53,279 bases of DNA from Bacteroidales bacterium (GTDB taxonomy: Bacteria; Bacteroidota; Bacteroidia; Bacteroidales; Bacteroidaceae): NCBI GenBank assembly GCA_004555425.1, contig SFID01000005.1, positions 1 to 53,279 of the forward strand, written 5' to 3'. The translations under genes were made by a program, and so were the position numbers. Shown here in pieces: positions 41,598 through 51,205 of this stretch. The notes below the pieces were generated by a model. That model was not told the origin of the DNA and ran no database searches. It worked only from the letters and a program-made list of their open reading frames with translations. Numbering within the stretch: the stretch's first letter is position 1; every line of letters begins with the position of its first letter.

Positions 41598-43775
41598 ATG
41601 AAACAAACGACCATACTGAAAATTCTTTTCCTTCGCACCGCCCTTGCTGCCGTGGCCCTTCTCCTGATGGTGACCACGGCCTCGCCAGTTTCGGCCCAGC
41701 GTGTACGCACGGACGATAACGAGCATTCGCATTGGGATGAAGGCGCGGACAGCGTGCAGACCGTTGATGTGCCCATCGGCCTCAAGGTCTGGCGCATCGA
41801 ACCGCGGTTTGCACAGATTACGCCATGCGAGCCCGACACCTTCCCCCACGGTTTCCAAAACGATGCCTTCACCGAAGGCCGCCAGGGCACGTACAACACT
41901 ACGGGCAACCTCGGCTCGCCCCGCACCAGCCGTTTGTTCTTCGACAATATGCCCGCCTATCGCGAGCAATTCCTCTTCGCCCGCCCCTACGACTTCTTCC
42001 TGAAAGGCGTGGAGGGACTGCAATTCACCAACACCAAGTCGCCCATCACCAACCTTACCTACCATTCCTGCGGCAACAAACAGAACGGCGAGGACCGCAT
42101 CACCGCGCTCTTTGCCACCAATGCGGGAAAGCGACTGGGCATGGGCTTCAAATTGGACTACCTCTACGGCCGCGGCTACTACGAAGACCAAAACACGGCC
42201 CACTTCAACGGCATTCTCTATGGCTCCTATCGCGATGAGCGCTACGTACTGCACACTATGTACGACTGCAACCACCTCAAGAATACCGAGAACGGTGGTA
42301 TCGAGGACGACAACTACATCAACACCCCCGAGGCTTATCCGACCAAATACGGAACGGCCGATATGCCCATCCTCCTCGGTAAGGCCTGGAACAAACTCAA
42401 TGTCAACACTTTCTACCTCTCCCACCACTACAACCTAGGCTTCGTGCGCCATCGCGACGATAAGGGCAACATTGTGGCCCGCTCCTTGCAGGAAAACCTC
42501 CAATTGAAAAAGCAACTCTCGCAGGGCGACTCGCTACAATTACAAGGGATTGACCCGCAAACGCTCGACACCATCACGCCCACCACGCCCGAGTTCGTGC
42601 CCGTCAGCCGCATCCTCCACACCCTGCGCGTGGACCACCACAACCGCCTCTTCCTTTCCAACAAACGGCAGAACGCAACCACGTCCACCTACTTCAACGA
42701 CTTCTACCTACCAGGTGATTCCGCCCACGACTATACCAAGTACCTGCACGTAGCCAACACCGTGGCCTTCGAACTCTGCGAAGGTTTTAACCCGTGGATG
42801 AAGGCTGGCCTCCGACTCTTTGCCCGCCACGACTTCGACCGCTACCAATTCACACTGCCGCATTTCGCCCCCGGCACCGAGCAGTACAACGAGAACCGCG
42901 TCAGTGTGGGAGGACAACTGCTCAAGACTATGGGCCGCATCTTCCGCTTCAACGTGCTGGGCGAACTCACCACAACGGGCAAGGAGTGGGGCGAGTTCAA
43001 CGTCGAGGGCAACGGCTCGCTCAATATTCCCCTGCGGCGCGACTCCCTCAGTCTGCACGTGCGCGGCTTCGTGCGCAACGACGCGGGCTCCTTCTACTAT
43101 CGCCACTACCACGCCCGCAATGCGTGGTGGGACAACGAGGGACTCAACAAGGAGTTTCGCGGACACGTGGAAGCCAATATCGGCTGGCGACAGACGCGCG
43201 TCAACTTCCACTTCGAGACCATCCAAAACCTCCTCTACTTCCAAGAGCAGACCACGCCCGTGGCCAATGCAGCCGCCAACGCCTATCTGCACGGCGTTAC
43301 CGTCAAGCAGCACGCCAAGAATGTCAGTCTGATTGGCGTCACTCTCAATCAGAATTTCCGCTGGGGCATCTTCAACTGGGAGAACGCCCTGACCTATCAG
43401 GTGTCGTCCAACAAGGATGTGCTGCCCGTGCCCGCCTTCAACGCCTACACCAATCTCTACCTCAAATTCCGTTTTGCCAAAGTCCTCTTGACCGAGTTGG
43501 GTGCCGACCTCCGCTATTTCACCAAATACTACGGCACCACCTACAGCCCCATCATCGGACAATATTGCGTGCAAGACGAGGCCACCCGCGTGAAGGTGGG
43601 CAATTATCCCATCGTCAACGTCTATGCCAATTTCCACCTCAAGCACACGCGCTTTTACGTCATGGCCTCCCACGTCAATTACAAGAGCGGAGCAGGCAAT
43701 CCCTTCCTAGTTCCCCACTATCCCATCAACCGCCTAGTCTTCCGCCTAGGTCTCTCCTGGAATTTCTTCAACTAA
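41598..43775 (+). CDS. Putative outer-membrane porin (Porin_10 family)
   Basis: I take the ATG at 41598 (725 aa), which gives a signal peptide (LRTALAAVALLLMVTTASPVSAQ); upstream codons overlap the U32 gene. The mature protein alternates short amphipathic strands and ends in aromatic residues (RLGLSWNFFN), the pattern of an outer-membrane beta-barrel. The opening segment (VPIGLKVWRIEPRF... GNLGSPRTSRLFFDN) matches the Bacteroidota Porin_10 group. It starts 28 bp after the U32 gene and is followed by tandem repeats and a terminator. The solute carried is unknown. Confidence 0.85.
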   Translation: MKQTTILKILFLRTALAAVALLLMVTTASPVSAQRVRTDDNEHSHWDEGADSVQTVDVPIGLKVWRIEPRFAQITPCEPDTFPHGFQNDAFTEGRQGTYNTTGNLGSPRTSRLFFDNMPAYREQFLFARPYDFFLKGVEGLQFTNTKSPITNLTYHSCGNKQNGEDRITALFATNAGKRLGMGFKLDYLYGRGYYEDQNTAHFNGILYGSYRDERYVLHTMYDCNHLKNTENGGIEDDNYINTPEAYPTKYGTADMPILLGKAWNKLNVNTFYLSHHYNLGFVRHRDDKGNIVARSLQENLQLKKQLSQGDSLQLQGIDPQTLDTITPTTPEFVPVSRILHTLRVDHHNRLFLSNKRQNATTSTYFNDFYLPGDSAHDYTKYLHVANTVAFELCEGFNPWMKAGLRLFARHDFDRYQFTLPHFAPGTEQYNENRVSVGGQLLKTMGRIFRFNVLGELTTTGKEWGEFNVEGNGSLNIPLRRDSLSLHVRGFVRNDAGSFYYRHYHARNAWWDNEGLNKEFRGHVEANIGWRQTRVNFHFETIQNLLYFQEQTTPVANAAANAYLHGVTVKQHAKNVSLIGVTLNQNFRWGIFNWENALTYQVSSNKDVLPVPAFNAYTNLYLKFRFAKVLLTELGADLRYFTKYYGTTYSPIIGQYCVQDEATRVKVGNYPIVNVYANFHLKHTRFYVMASHVNYKSGAGNPFLVPHYPINRLVFRLGLSWNFFN

Positions 43776-43806
43776 GGGATTCGTAAGGCTTCGTAAGGTT
43801 CGTAAT

Positions 43807-43875
43807 TAAGGCTTCGAAGGTTACGTATCTAAGGCTTCGAAGGTTACGTATCTAAGGCTTCGAAGGTTTGTAAGA
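43807..43875. repeat. Tandem repeat, 3 x 23 bp
   Basis: TAAGGCTTCGAAGGTTACGT plus ATC at 43807, 43830 and a partly changed third copy at 43853, just after the porin gene. Confidence 0.9.
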
Positions 43876-43913
43876 GAGTTGCAACAAAGCAAATATCGAG
43901 GCTGCATAAATAC

Positions 43914-43951
43914 CGCCGCAGTGGTTTCCATCCCACTGCGGCGTTTTTTTT
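43914..43951 (+). terminator. Terminator after the porin gene
   Basis: CGCCGCAGTGG (43914-43924) and CCACTGCGGCG (43933-43943), an 11-bp perfect stem, followed by eight T. Confidence 0.9.
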
Positions 43952-44036
43952 GCATTCGCTTTGAGTCCATTCTGCAAGAAAGGAAACCCATTTCGTTGTG
44001 GCTTTTTTTTCGTTTGTTTTCGCCACATTTCCAGCG

Positions 44037-44124
44037 ACCATCGGGCGGTGGCCACGTGGACATCGGGCGGTGGTCACTTGGCCATCGGGCGGTGTTCACG
44101 TGGCCATCAGGCGATGGCCGCTGG
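44037..44124. repeat. Tandem repeat, 4 x 22 bp, bounded by inverted arms
   Basis: The unit GCCATCGGGCGGTGGTCACG plus TG occurs four times (44037, 44059, 44081, 44103). The flanks TTTCCAGCGACCATC and GATGGCCGCTGGAAA are inverted copies of each other with one mismatch, so the whole array could form a large cruciform. Confidence 0.9.
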
Positions 44125-44534
44125 AAATTTCGTGAAAAAAAACGGAAATCACAGAGGAAAGAACGAAAAAAGCAGGCGTTCATCTATCCCATTGCCAGGC
44201 ATCTGCCGCCCCATGCTTGTGCGAAAAGGAAGTCGGTATTCTCAGAAAAGAAGTGTACCGCAAGTTGCTCAAGTGTTGCTCAAGTGCGTATGGCTCCTCG
44301 AAAAAATCAGGCAAATACTCAGGTCACTTTCATAAAAAGTTTAGCGGACAGGATAATATTCTAGGCGTATTTAGAGTTTTTGCAAACAGCAATAACGGAA
44401 AATGTGCCGTACGCTTGTGATGGCGTGCGGCACATTTTCTTCATGGATATTTTTAGGATTTCCTGTGATTCTAATTCGCGCTGAGGCTGTTTGAGAATCT
44501 AGGGATTGACTGGTTTATATGTAGGCCTGGTTGA
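44125..44534. repeat. Spacer with two REP-like copies (10 and 11)
   Basis: 44253-44296 has GTACCGCAAGTTGCTCAAG then TGTTGCTCAAGTGCGTATGG, a diverged copy. 44399-44438 has AAATGTGCCGTACGC and GCGTGCGGCACATTT as a 15-bp hairpin. No gene is supported between the porin terminator and the lipoprotein gene. Confidence 0.6.
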
Positions 44535-45068
44535 CTAGAATCCCCATTGAATGCTGGTATCTGCCCGCTTGCCGTCGGCTGTATAGGTGTAGCCAATTTT
44601 GGTGGTATGATGCGACAGGGTTTCGGCCAGCTTGTCGCCTCTCAAACCTTTGAGGTCCAAACCGAAGACTTTATTAAGCATTGCACCGGGGTCGTCATTC
44701 TTCGTGTAAGGAGTCGTGGTGAGTTTTCCAGAATATTTGATGTCGAATTTTTCTTCAGCCGTGGGGTTGAGGTCTGGTTTGACGGTAAAGGTTACGGCCA
44801 TACCGGTTTTGCAGGGAATGGGCTGCGTGACGGTTTTTTCCAAAACGGGGCTCGTCATTCTTTCGTTGACAACCTCTCCGGCTTCATCCATATAATAAAC
44901 GGTGATGTCGGCAATATTTAAGAGCTCTTGCGAAATATCCATGTTTGCTCTCGTAACCAGCTTGGTGTACTGCTTTTCCTGCGGTGGATTGTTCTCTTCA
45001 TGGTCGTCGTCGCCGCAAGCTACCAGTGCAAGGGCCGCAATGGTGAGGTACAAGAATTTCTTCATCAT
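44535..45068 (-). CDS. Surface lipoprotein candidate, unknown function
   Basis: The 177-residue protein starts with a lipoprotein signal (KKFLYLTIAALALVAC; lipobox LVAC) and the acidic stretch GDDDHEEN right after the cysteine, which resembles the Bacteroidota export signal that sends lipoproteins to the outer surface. The mature part is beta-rich with two short repeats of threonine-rich strands. I recognise no named domain. Two start codons in a row (45068 and 45065) are possible. It stands alone on the minus strand with no clear promoter box. Confidence 0.75.
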   Translation of the reverse strand: MMKKFLYLTIAALALVACGDDDHEENNPPQEKQYTKLVTRANMDISQELLNIADITVYYMDEAGEVVNERMTSPVLEKTVTQPIPCKTGMAVTFTVKPDLNPTAEEKFDIKYSGKLTTTPYTKNDDPGAMLNKVFGLDLKGLRGDKLAETLSHHTTKIGYTYTADGKRADTSIQWGF

Positions 45069-45284
45069 AGTTTTTTGTTTTTAGGGTGAAAATTGGTTAT
45101 TTGGAATCCTCTGGAACATTGACAGAGGAGGACGCTGAGCGATATGGAGCGCGCAAAGTCCCGGACTCAGAATATATTCCTTTCTGGTATTGGAACAGGA
45201 TGTTAATCGGAGAAGAGCTTTTGCGGGGCAAGAGTGTCGCTTAGGCGAATCGTTTCAAATGGGACTAAGAAACAAAGGATACAA

Positions 45285-45317
45285 AGCGGGCTGCCTCCTT
45301 TTCAGACGCAGCCCGCT
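45285..45317 (-). terminator. Hairpin after the GH57 gene
   Basis: AGCGGGCTGC (45285-45294) and GCAGCCCGCT (45308-45317) form a perfect 10-bp stem right after the stop of the minus-strand GH57 gene; the following T-tract is short. It probably ends the glycogen operon. Confidence 0.65.
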
Positions 45318-45326
45318 CCATATTTA

Positions 45327-46793
45327 TTATTTCTTAGCCGTAGTTTTCTTGGCAGGAGCCTTCTTGGGGGCAGGCTTTTCTGCCTTGGGAGCTACTTCTG
45401 CTTCTGCTTTGGGCTCTGCTTTCTTGGCGGGAACTTTTTTGGCGGGAGCCTTCTTTGCTGCAGGCTTCTCAGCCTTGGGCTCAGTTCCCTGCTTAGCCTC
45501 GAGTTTGGCCAGCATATTCTCAAGCTGCTTGATTTCCTTATCCTTCTTGGTCAGTTCGTCGGACTGATTCTTGATGGTGGTGAGGAGCGAATTGAGTTCT
45601 TCGTTCTCAATCTCATCGGGATAGAGGTTCTTCACACGGGTGATAAAGTCGCCGAGGATGTTCATGTAGTTGGTGAAGGCATCGTAGGGCGAATCGTAGA
45701 TACCGCGGTAGCCACCGTAGCTATTGGGCTTGGTGGACATGAAGCGGAGATTGTTGGAGGCTTGGAGGTAGTCCCAATCCTGCATCAAGCGGCGGTCGCG
45801 GCAGATGCGTACGCGGTCGGCGATGCTGTAGAGTTTTTCGAGGGCTTCCTGCTGCATGACATTACCCAACCAGGGCGAGAGGTCGCGCTCCTCGTCCACC
45901 CACGACGTGGGATATTCCACGTTGAGTTCGCCCACGGACTTGATTTTGGCACAAATCTCGGAGGGAGTGGAGAAGACGACGCCGCGCTGCTTGAGCTGTT
46001 CGGGCAGGGCCTTCATAAACTCGAGGATGTTGGAGGATAGGGGCTGGAAGATACCGAGGGCGCAGAGTTCCATGAAGAGGTTGATAACCTGGTCTTCTTC
46101 GGGCAGGTTGGCAATCCAGTTGGCATAGGTGTCTGCGAAGAGGGGATATTCGCTCCAGGAGGAGTCGTTAAAGCGGAAACTGATGTCCTCGGACAGGCTG
46201 TAGTCGCGGAGAAGGAGCTTGAGGTTCGGGTTGCGGTTGCAGTGGTAAACGAAGTGCGGGCTCTTCCATCCGAGCACGTGCTTGGCACCTTCGGCAAGCA
46301 TACCCTTGAAGCCCATATTGGCCACCATTTCACCGATTTCGTCGGAGTAGATGAGGCAACTGTTACGGAAAATTTTGGGCTCTTGGCCAAAGAGTGCCTT
46401 CACCTTCTTGCACAGGCGGGTCACTTCTTCCTTGAAGCATTCGGGGTTCTTGAGTGAGGAGAATCCGTGGCTGTAGGGTTCGGCGAGGAACTCTACGCAA
46501 CCCGTTTCGCCCAACTTCTGGAGCAATTCTATCACCTGGGGAGCGTGGTTCTCCAGTTGCTCAATGGCGCAGCCAGAGAGGGAGATGGCACACTTGAAAT
46601 AGCTGCCGTAGCGCTCGGCCATTTCGATGAGGGCTTCGAGAGCGGGAACGTAGGAACGCTCGGCGGTTTCGGAGATGGAACGCTCGTTCTCGTAGTCATC
46701 GTAATAGTAATGGTCCGTACCGATGTCGAAGAAACGGTAACGCTTCAGGTGAATATTCTGGTGAATCTCAAAATATAAACAAACAGTTTTCAT
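45327..46793 (-). CDS. GH57 alpha-amylase-type enzyme with Lys/Ala/Pro-rich tail
   Basis: GH57 enzymes hydrolyse or rearrange alpha-1,4-glucans. The catalytic part (residues 1-395) has the family start CLYFEIHQNIHLKRYRFFDI, DHYYYDDYEN, the probable nucleophile E105 (EFLAEPYSHG) and a likely acid D210 (FRFNDSSW). A coiled coil follows (about 398-433), then a 55-residue tail (434-488) made of KAEKPAAKKAPAKK-like repeats, resembling histone H1 or bacterial HU tails; I know of no such tail as standard in the family. It is the third gene of a minus-strand glycogen cluster, 26 bp after the GT4 gene, without a signal peptide, so it acts in the cytoplasm. Confidence 0.93.
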   Translation of the reverse strand: MKTVCLYFEIHQNIHLKRYRFFDIGTDHYYYDDYENERSISETAERSYVPALEALIEMAERYGSYFKCAISLSGCAIEQLENHAPQVIELLQKLGETGCVEFLAEPYSHGFSSLKNPECFKEEVTRLCKKVKALFGQEPKIFRNSCLIYSDEIGEMVANMGFKGMLAEGAKHVLGWKSPHFVYHCNRNPNLKLLLRDYSLSEDISFRFNDSSWSEYPLFADTYANWIANLPEEDQVINLFMELCALGIFQPLSSNILEFMKALPEQLKQRGVVFSTPSEICAKIKSVGELNVEYPTSWVDEERDLSPWLGNVMQQEALEKLYSIADRVRICRDRRLMQDWDYLQASNNLRFMSTKPNSYGGYRGIYDSPYDAFTNYMNILGDFITRVKNLYPDEIENEELNSLLTTIKNQSDELTKKDKEIKQLENMLAKLEAKQGTEPKAEKPAAKKAPAKKVPAKKAEPKAEAEVAPKAEKPAPKKAPAKKTTAKK

Positions 46794-46819
46794 ATTAGAT
46801 TTTTTTCTTTTAGATTCGG

Positions 46820-48103
46820 TTATCGGTTATACTTCTCGATGACTTGGTTGTAAGCGTTGTAGATACGTTCGCCCACTTTCTCCCAAGTGATTTGGTCCAC
46901 TTCCTTTTTGCCTTCCACCTGAAGGTACTTGTAGAGTCCTTCGTTGGTACAGATGGAATACATGGCGTCGGCCATAGCGTGGATGTCCCAGTAGTTGGTC
47001 TTGATACATTTGTTGAGAATTTCGGCGCAACCGCTCTGGTAACTGATGATGGAGGGTACGCCACACTGCATAGCCTCAAGGGGCGAAATACCGAAGGGCT
47101 CGCTGACAGAGGGCATGACGTAAACGTCGCTGTCGCGGAAGCATTCATATACCTGCTTGCCCTTCATGAAGCCAGGGAAGTGGAAGCGGTCGGCAATACC
47201 GCGGCGGGCTGCCAATTCTATCATTTCCTCCATCATATCACCCGAACCAGCGAAGCAGAAGCGGATGTTGCGTGTACGCTGGAGCACCAGTGCTGCGGCT
47301 TCCACGAAGTATTCGGGGCCCTTCTGCATCGTGATACGACCAAGGAAGGTGACGACCTTTTCTTTGCGTTCGCTTTCGGGCTTGCGCTGTGCCACGATTT
47401 CCTGGATTTCGGGGCTGAGAGGATACACCGCGTTGTGCATGGCAATACACTTGGCGGGGTCTTGGTGGTAGTGGTTGATAACGGTCTGGCGCGTCAGTTC
47501 GCTCACGCACATAATTAAGTCGGCGTGGTCCATACCATCCTTTTCGATGCTATACACCGTGGGATTGACATTGCCGCGGCTGCGGTCGAAGTCGGTAGCG
47601 TGAACGTGGATGACGAGGGGTTTGCCGCTCACGTTCTTGGCGTGAATACCTGCGGGATAGGTCAGCCAGTCGTGTGCATGGATGATGTCGTACTGCTGTT
47701 GGCGTGCGATGACGCCAGCCACGATGGAGTAGTTGTTGATTTCCTCGTAGAGGTTCTGCGGATAGCGACCTGAGAATTCTATACAGCCGAGGTCGTTGGT
47801 TTGGCGGTAGTTGAAGTCTGCGTAGATATGGTCGCGGAGCGCGAAATACTGCTCGGGCGTCATTTTGTTGCCCAATCGCTGTTCTACGTATTCACGGCTG
47901 ACGTCGCGCCATACGACAGGCGTTTCGCTCAGACCGATGATATTCATAAAACTCTTGTCTTCATCGCCCCAGGGTTTGGGGATGCAGAAGGTGATGTGCA
48001 TGTCGGGTTGTTTGGCCAATCCGGCAGTGATACCATAACTGGCTGTGCCGAGTCCGCCGAGGATATGAGGCGGAAACTCCCATCCGAACATTAATACTTT
48101 CAT
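46820..48103 (-). CDS. GT4-family glycogen/starch synthase-like glycosyltransferase
   Basis: The 427-residue protein is a GT-B enzyme of family GT4. It starts with MFGWEFPPHILGGLGTASYG, has the HAHDWLTYPAG motif, the nucleotide-sugar site GRITMQKGPEYFVEAA and the E-x7-E pair in SEPFGISPLEAMQCG. In Bacteroidota this subgroup lies between a debranching enzyme and a GH57 amylase and is thought to make glycogen-like glucan. That synteny is complete here. The donor sugar (UDP- or ADP-glucose) cannot be read from sequence. Confidence 0.9.
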   Translation of the reverse strand: MKVLMFGWEFPPHILGGLGTASYGITAGLAKQPDMHITFCIPKPWGDEDKSFMNIIGLSETPVVWRDVSREYVEQRLGNKMTPEQYFALRDHIYADFNYRQTNDLGCIEFSGRYPQNLYEEINNYSIVAGVIARQQQYDIIHAHDWLTYPAGIHAKNVSGKPLVIHVHATDFDRSRGNVNPTVYSIEKDGMDHADLIMCVSELTRQTVINHYHQDPAKCIAMHNAVYPLSPEIQEIVAQRKPESERKEKVVTFLGRITMQKGPEYFVEAAALVLQRTRNIRFCFAGSGDMMEEMIELAARRGIADRFHFPGFMKGKQVYECFRDSDVYVMPSVSEPFGISPLEAMQCGVPSIISYQSGCAEILNKCIKTNYWDIHAMADAMYSICTNEGLYKYLQVEGKKEVDQITWEKVGERIYNAYNQVIEKYNR

Positions 48104-48215
48104 ATCGGGTGTGTATTATTAGGTAACAAGTGTTTTCAGTTGGCAGGCGGACCTTTACTATACCTTATTATATATATAGGTGTGTGTCCGTTGTGCCTTG
48201 CTCATAGTTGGACTA

Positions 48216-48257
48216 GGTGCGCCCTCTCCTTGGGAAAGCCCCGGAGGGGAGGGCACC
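48216..48257 (-). promoter_or_regulatory. Intergenic hairpin between debranching enzyme and GT4 genes
   Basis: GGTGCGCCCTCTCC and GGGGAGGGCACC form a stem with a small bulge in a 163-bp spacer. It could lower expression of the downstream genes; a TA-rich run lies at 48164-48179. Confidence 0.35.
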
Positions 48258-48266
48258 CGTATAGTC

Positions 48267-50222
48267 TTAGTCCTCAATCTTGTATTTTTCCAGCAGTCGG
48301 ATGGCGCGGAGGATGCCGCTCACGTTCATGGCGAACGAGATGGCGCCGCGGCCACTGAATCTGGGATTACCATCGAAGAGTTCGGGGATGGTTCCTACGC
48401 AGTGGTAGAAGAGTTCCTCCTCGAAGCCAATCAACTGGCGTTCGATATAGTTGACACCGCTCATCTTATAGACGCGCAGATAAGCCTCGAGGTAGAAGCC
48501 CGTCAGCCAAGGCCACGCCGTACCCTGATGGTAGGCATAGTCGCGCTGGGTCTGCTGTCCGATATACATAGGGTTGTAGCCGCCGCTCTTGGGAGAGAGG
48601 GAGCGGATACCCTTGGGCGTCACTAGTTCCTTGGTACAGATGTCCAGCACTCCCTTGCGCTGGCGAACATCCAGCGGCGAGAAGTCGAGGGCGATGGCGA
48701 AGAGCTGGTTCGGGCGAACGCTCCAGTCCATCATCTGACCATCTACGTAGTCGAGGAGGTAGCCGTGTTCGTTGAGGAAGGTGTTCTTGAAGCTCTGTCC
48801 CACGAGTTCGGCCATTTCGCCACACTTCTTGGCGCTGACCATATTGGTCTCGCCGCCGATTTCGCCCAAGAGTTGCTCGGAGAACTTGAGGGCGTTGTAC
48901 CAGAGGGCGTTAAATTCTACGATATATCCCGAGCGCGGCACGATGGGACGGCCACCAGCGGTGGAGTTCATCCAAGTGACAGCGCGGTCGCGGCCGTTGC
49001 TATAGAGCAGTCCGTTGTCGTGAACGAAGAGGTTGGTGTGCTTGCCGCTCCAAATGAAGTCGAGCATTTCCTTGAGCAGGTCGCCATACATTTCGTAGCA
49101 CTTGGCGCGGCCTACGTACTTGCCGTATTGCTGGATGCACCACATAGCCCATAGCAGGGTGTCGGGCTGTTCCATCTCGTAGATGGCCACGGTCATAGGC
49201 TCCTTGTTCATAAATTCGCGCAAGCCCTTGGCGGCTGTCTTCATATAGCGCTCGAAGCGGTCCACCTCGCCGATACTCAGCGTGAGGCCGGGCAGGGAGA
49301 TGAAGGTGTCGCGGGCACGGCACTTGAACCAAGGATAGCCAGCCAAGATGTACTCTTCGTTTTCCTTCTGAACGTGGAACTGGTGTGCGGCATTGACAAG
49401 GCAGTGGTAGAAACTGTCGCGGCGGTCCAGGCTTTCAATTTCGGCTTCCATGATGGGAGCGTACATCTTCGGGTCTTTCTCCTTGAGCGAAGCGGTGAAG
49501 ATAATGCTTTCGCCCTTCTTGATGGGCATTTCAAAATAGCCAGGCACCAACAGGTCTTCGGTGGCATCATAGCCACGTTCGCGCTCCTTCGGATAGTCCA
49601 TTCCGCGATACCAGTTCGGTTCGTAGTGGAACTCGCTCTTGGCCGTTGTCTGCATATAGAGGTCGGGATAACCTTCGTACATACACATCTTGATGCCATT
49701 CTTGACGGGCGTATATCCGGTATTGGCAGCGCCATTCTCGTGTGTCCACTGGCGAACGCTGCGGAAGGCCAGGAAGGGTTTGAGGCGGAGCGTCGTATCC
49801 GAATGTGCTTCGAGCAGGGTATAACGAACAAAAAGTCTGAATCTATCTGTTCGGTAAACGATTTCCTTCTTCAGAAGGACGCCACCGATACGATAAATCC
49901 AGGTCGGCACTTTATCCCATTCGAAGCTCACAATGTATTTGTGACCTTTGGGACTATAATTTTCTCCTTGGTACTTGTGCAGTCCGAGATTAAACTCGGC
50001 TCCATGTTGAATAACCGTCTCATCAAGGGACGAGAGCAGCACATGGTTCTCGTCGTCCAGGTTGGGCACGGGCACAACCAGCAAGCCGTGATATTTTCGG
50101 ATGTTGCAACCTACCAATGTAGTCGAACAATACGCACCCGACTCATTCGTAATCAGGAGTTCCTTGAACAGGCTGTCCTGAAGATTTGTCATCTGCGTCT
50201 TGTCAAATCTTAAATAGCACAT
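48267..50222 (-). CDS. Glycogen debranching enzyme (amylo-alpha-1,6-glucosidase, GDE_C type)
   Basis: The 651-residue protein removes alpha-1,6 branches from glycogen. It has an N-terminal domain (about 15-230: ESGAYCSTTLVGCNIRKYHGLLV) and an (alpha/alpha)6 catalytic domain (about 280-640: AGYPWFKCRARDTFISLPG, ILEFNALWYNAL-like IVEFNALWYNAL, RPNQLFAIAL, YHQGTAWPWLTGFYLEAY). No signal peptide, so cytoplasmic. It is the first gene of the glycogen operon with the GT4 and GH57 genes. A CACTTTTG box at 50263-50270 on this strand is one mismatch from the -7 consensus and may be the promoter. Confidence 0.93.
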   Translation of the reverse strand: MCYLRFDKTQMTNLQDSLFKELLITNESGAYCSTTLVGCNIRKYHGLLVVPVPNLDDENHVLLSSLDETVIQHGAEFNLGLHKYQGENYSPKGHKYIVSFEWDKVPTWIYRIGGVLLKKEIVYRTDRFRLFVRYTLLEAHSDTTLRLKPFLAFRSVRQWTHENGAANTGYTPVKNGIKMCMYEGYPDLYMQTTAKSEFHYEPNWYRGMDYPKERERGYDATEDLLVPGYFEMPIKKGESIIFTASLKEKDPKMYAPIMEAEIESLDRRDSFYHCLVNAAHQFHVQKENEEYILAGYPWFKCRARDTFISLPGLTLSIGEVDRFERYMKTAAKGLREFMNKEPMTVAIYEMEQPDTLLWAMWCIQQYGKYVGRAKCYEMYGDLLKEMLDFIWSGKHTNLFVHDNGLLYSNGRDRAVTWMNSTAGGRPIVPRSGYIVEFNALWYNALKFSEQLLGEIGGETNMVSAKKCGEMAELVGQSFKNTFLNEHGYLLDYVDGQMMDWSVRPNQLFAIALDFSPLDVRQRKGVLDICTKELVTPKGIRSLSPKSGGYNPMYIGQQTQRDYAYHQGTAWPWLTGFYLEAYLRVYKMSGVNYIERQLIGFEEELFYHCVGTIPELFDGNPRFSGRGAISFAMNVSGILRAIRLLEKYKIED

Positions 50223-50361
50223 AGTTATATGATTATAAGGTTATATAGACGATAAAGAAATGCAAAAGTGATGCTCCTTTGTATCATAGCAGTAGCGCTA
50301 TATGGAGGGCGAAAGGTGCGCTCTCTTGCATTGGATTCCCAAAATTAGGTAAAAAATACAA

Positions 50362-51084
50362 ATGCACAAAGATTTTCAAAAAAAAGTTGAGATTTTTACC
50401 TCATTTTCCGAAATCCTGAATATAAGAGGGCCTTACGAGACCAACATCAGGCGAAAACGGCTCTTTTTCGGGGCATCGCGTGATTGTACTTTTACTGGGG
50501 ATTTCCAGAGGGGCGTTCGGGAAAACAACAGGTCGTTTTATACCACCTACATGAAAATAATTTACAAATCTTTCTACGTGAAATTTGAGCGCAAAATTCC
50601 TGCGCTCATTGCAGACTTCTGCACCTACTATGCGCCTCATGCCAATCACAGTGTCATCTATTACTATGATGCTACTGCTCTTGGCTCAAACTATGCCGTG
50701 AACGACCAAGATTTTCATTGGGTAGTCGTCCATGAGTTTGAACGTCATGGTTGGAGTGTGCAAGATGTGTATTTGGGCAACCCCATGCGCCATGATGAAA
50801 AGTATTTGCTCATCAACCAAGGATTTTCAGGAAAGCAACGGCTCATGCCTTATTTCAACCGCCAAAATAATGACGATATTATTCTTGCCATACAAAGTGC
50901 AGGGGTGGAACGTGGAAGAAATGGCTTTCGCAAAAACAAGTCCTCAGAGAAAAATCCCGAATCAGAGGAGGACTTGCTGGAGCATCGTACCGATGGCACT
51001 GATGCTTTTGATACGCTGTATATTGGGTGTGAGAAGTTTCCGCAGCATGATTTTTATGGCGTTGCGGTGGGTGGTGTGAGATAA
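50362..51084 (+). pseudogene. Phage terminase large-subunit fragment (C-terminal nuclease part)
   Basis: The open frame has 240 codons, and from about residue 64 it reads like the C-terminal nuclease domain of Bacteroidota phage terminases: KSFYVKFERKIPALIADFCTYY, VIYYYDATALGSNYAVND, VYLGNPMRHDEKYLLINQGF, MPYFNRQNNDDIILAIQSAGV and DAFDTLYIGC. The ATPase half (Walker A/B) is absent and the first ~60 residues look unrelated, so this is a truncated remnant rather than a working packaging motor. No portal, capsid or integrase gene follows. AT-rich base use contrasts with the glycogen operon beside it. The family call rests on remembered motif patterns. Confidence 0.65.
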
Positions 51085-51139
51085 AATGACATTTTGTGTT
51101 AATGTTTGTATAAATAAGAAAGTATAATCTTAATAGTTG

Positions 51140-51147
51140 TACTTTTG
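51140..51147 (+). promoter_or_regulatory. -7 promoter element for the T9SS cargo gene
   Basis: TACTTTTG fits TAnnTTTG, 58 bp before the ATG; the -33 box is not at standard spacing. Confidence 0.5.
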
Positions 51148-51205
51148 TAGTGATCAAGTATTAACAATTAGAAGTTGCGCCCGACACGGATTTAGGGATT
51201 CTATT

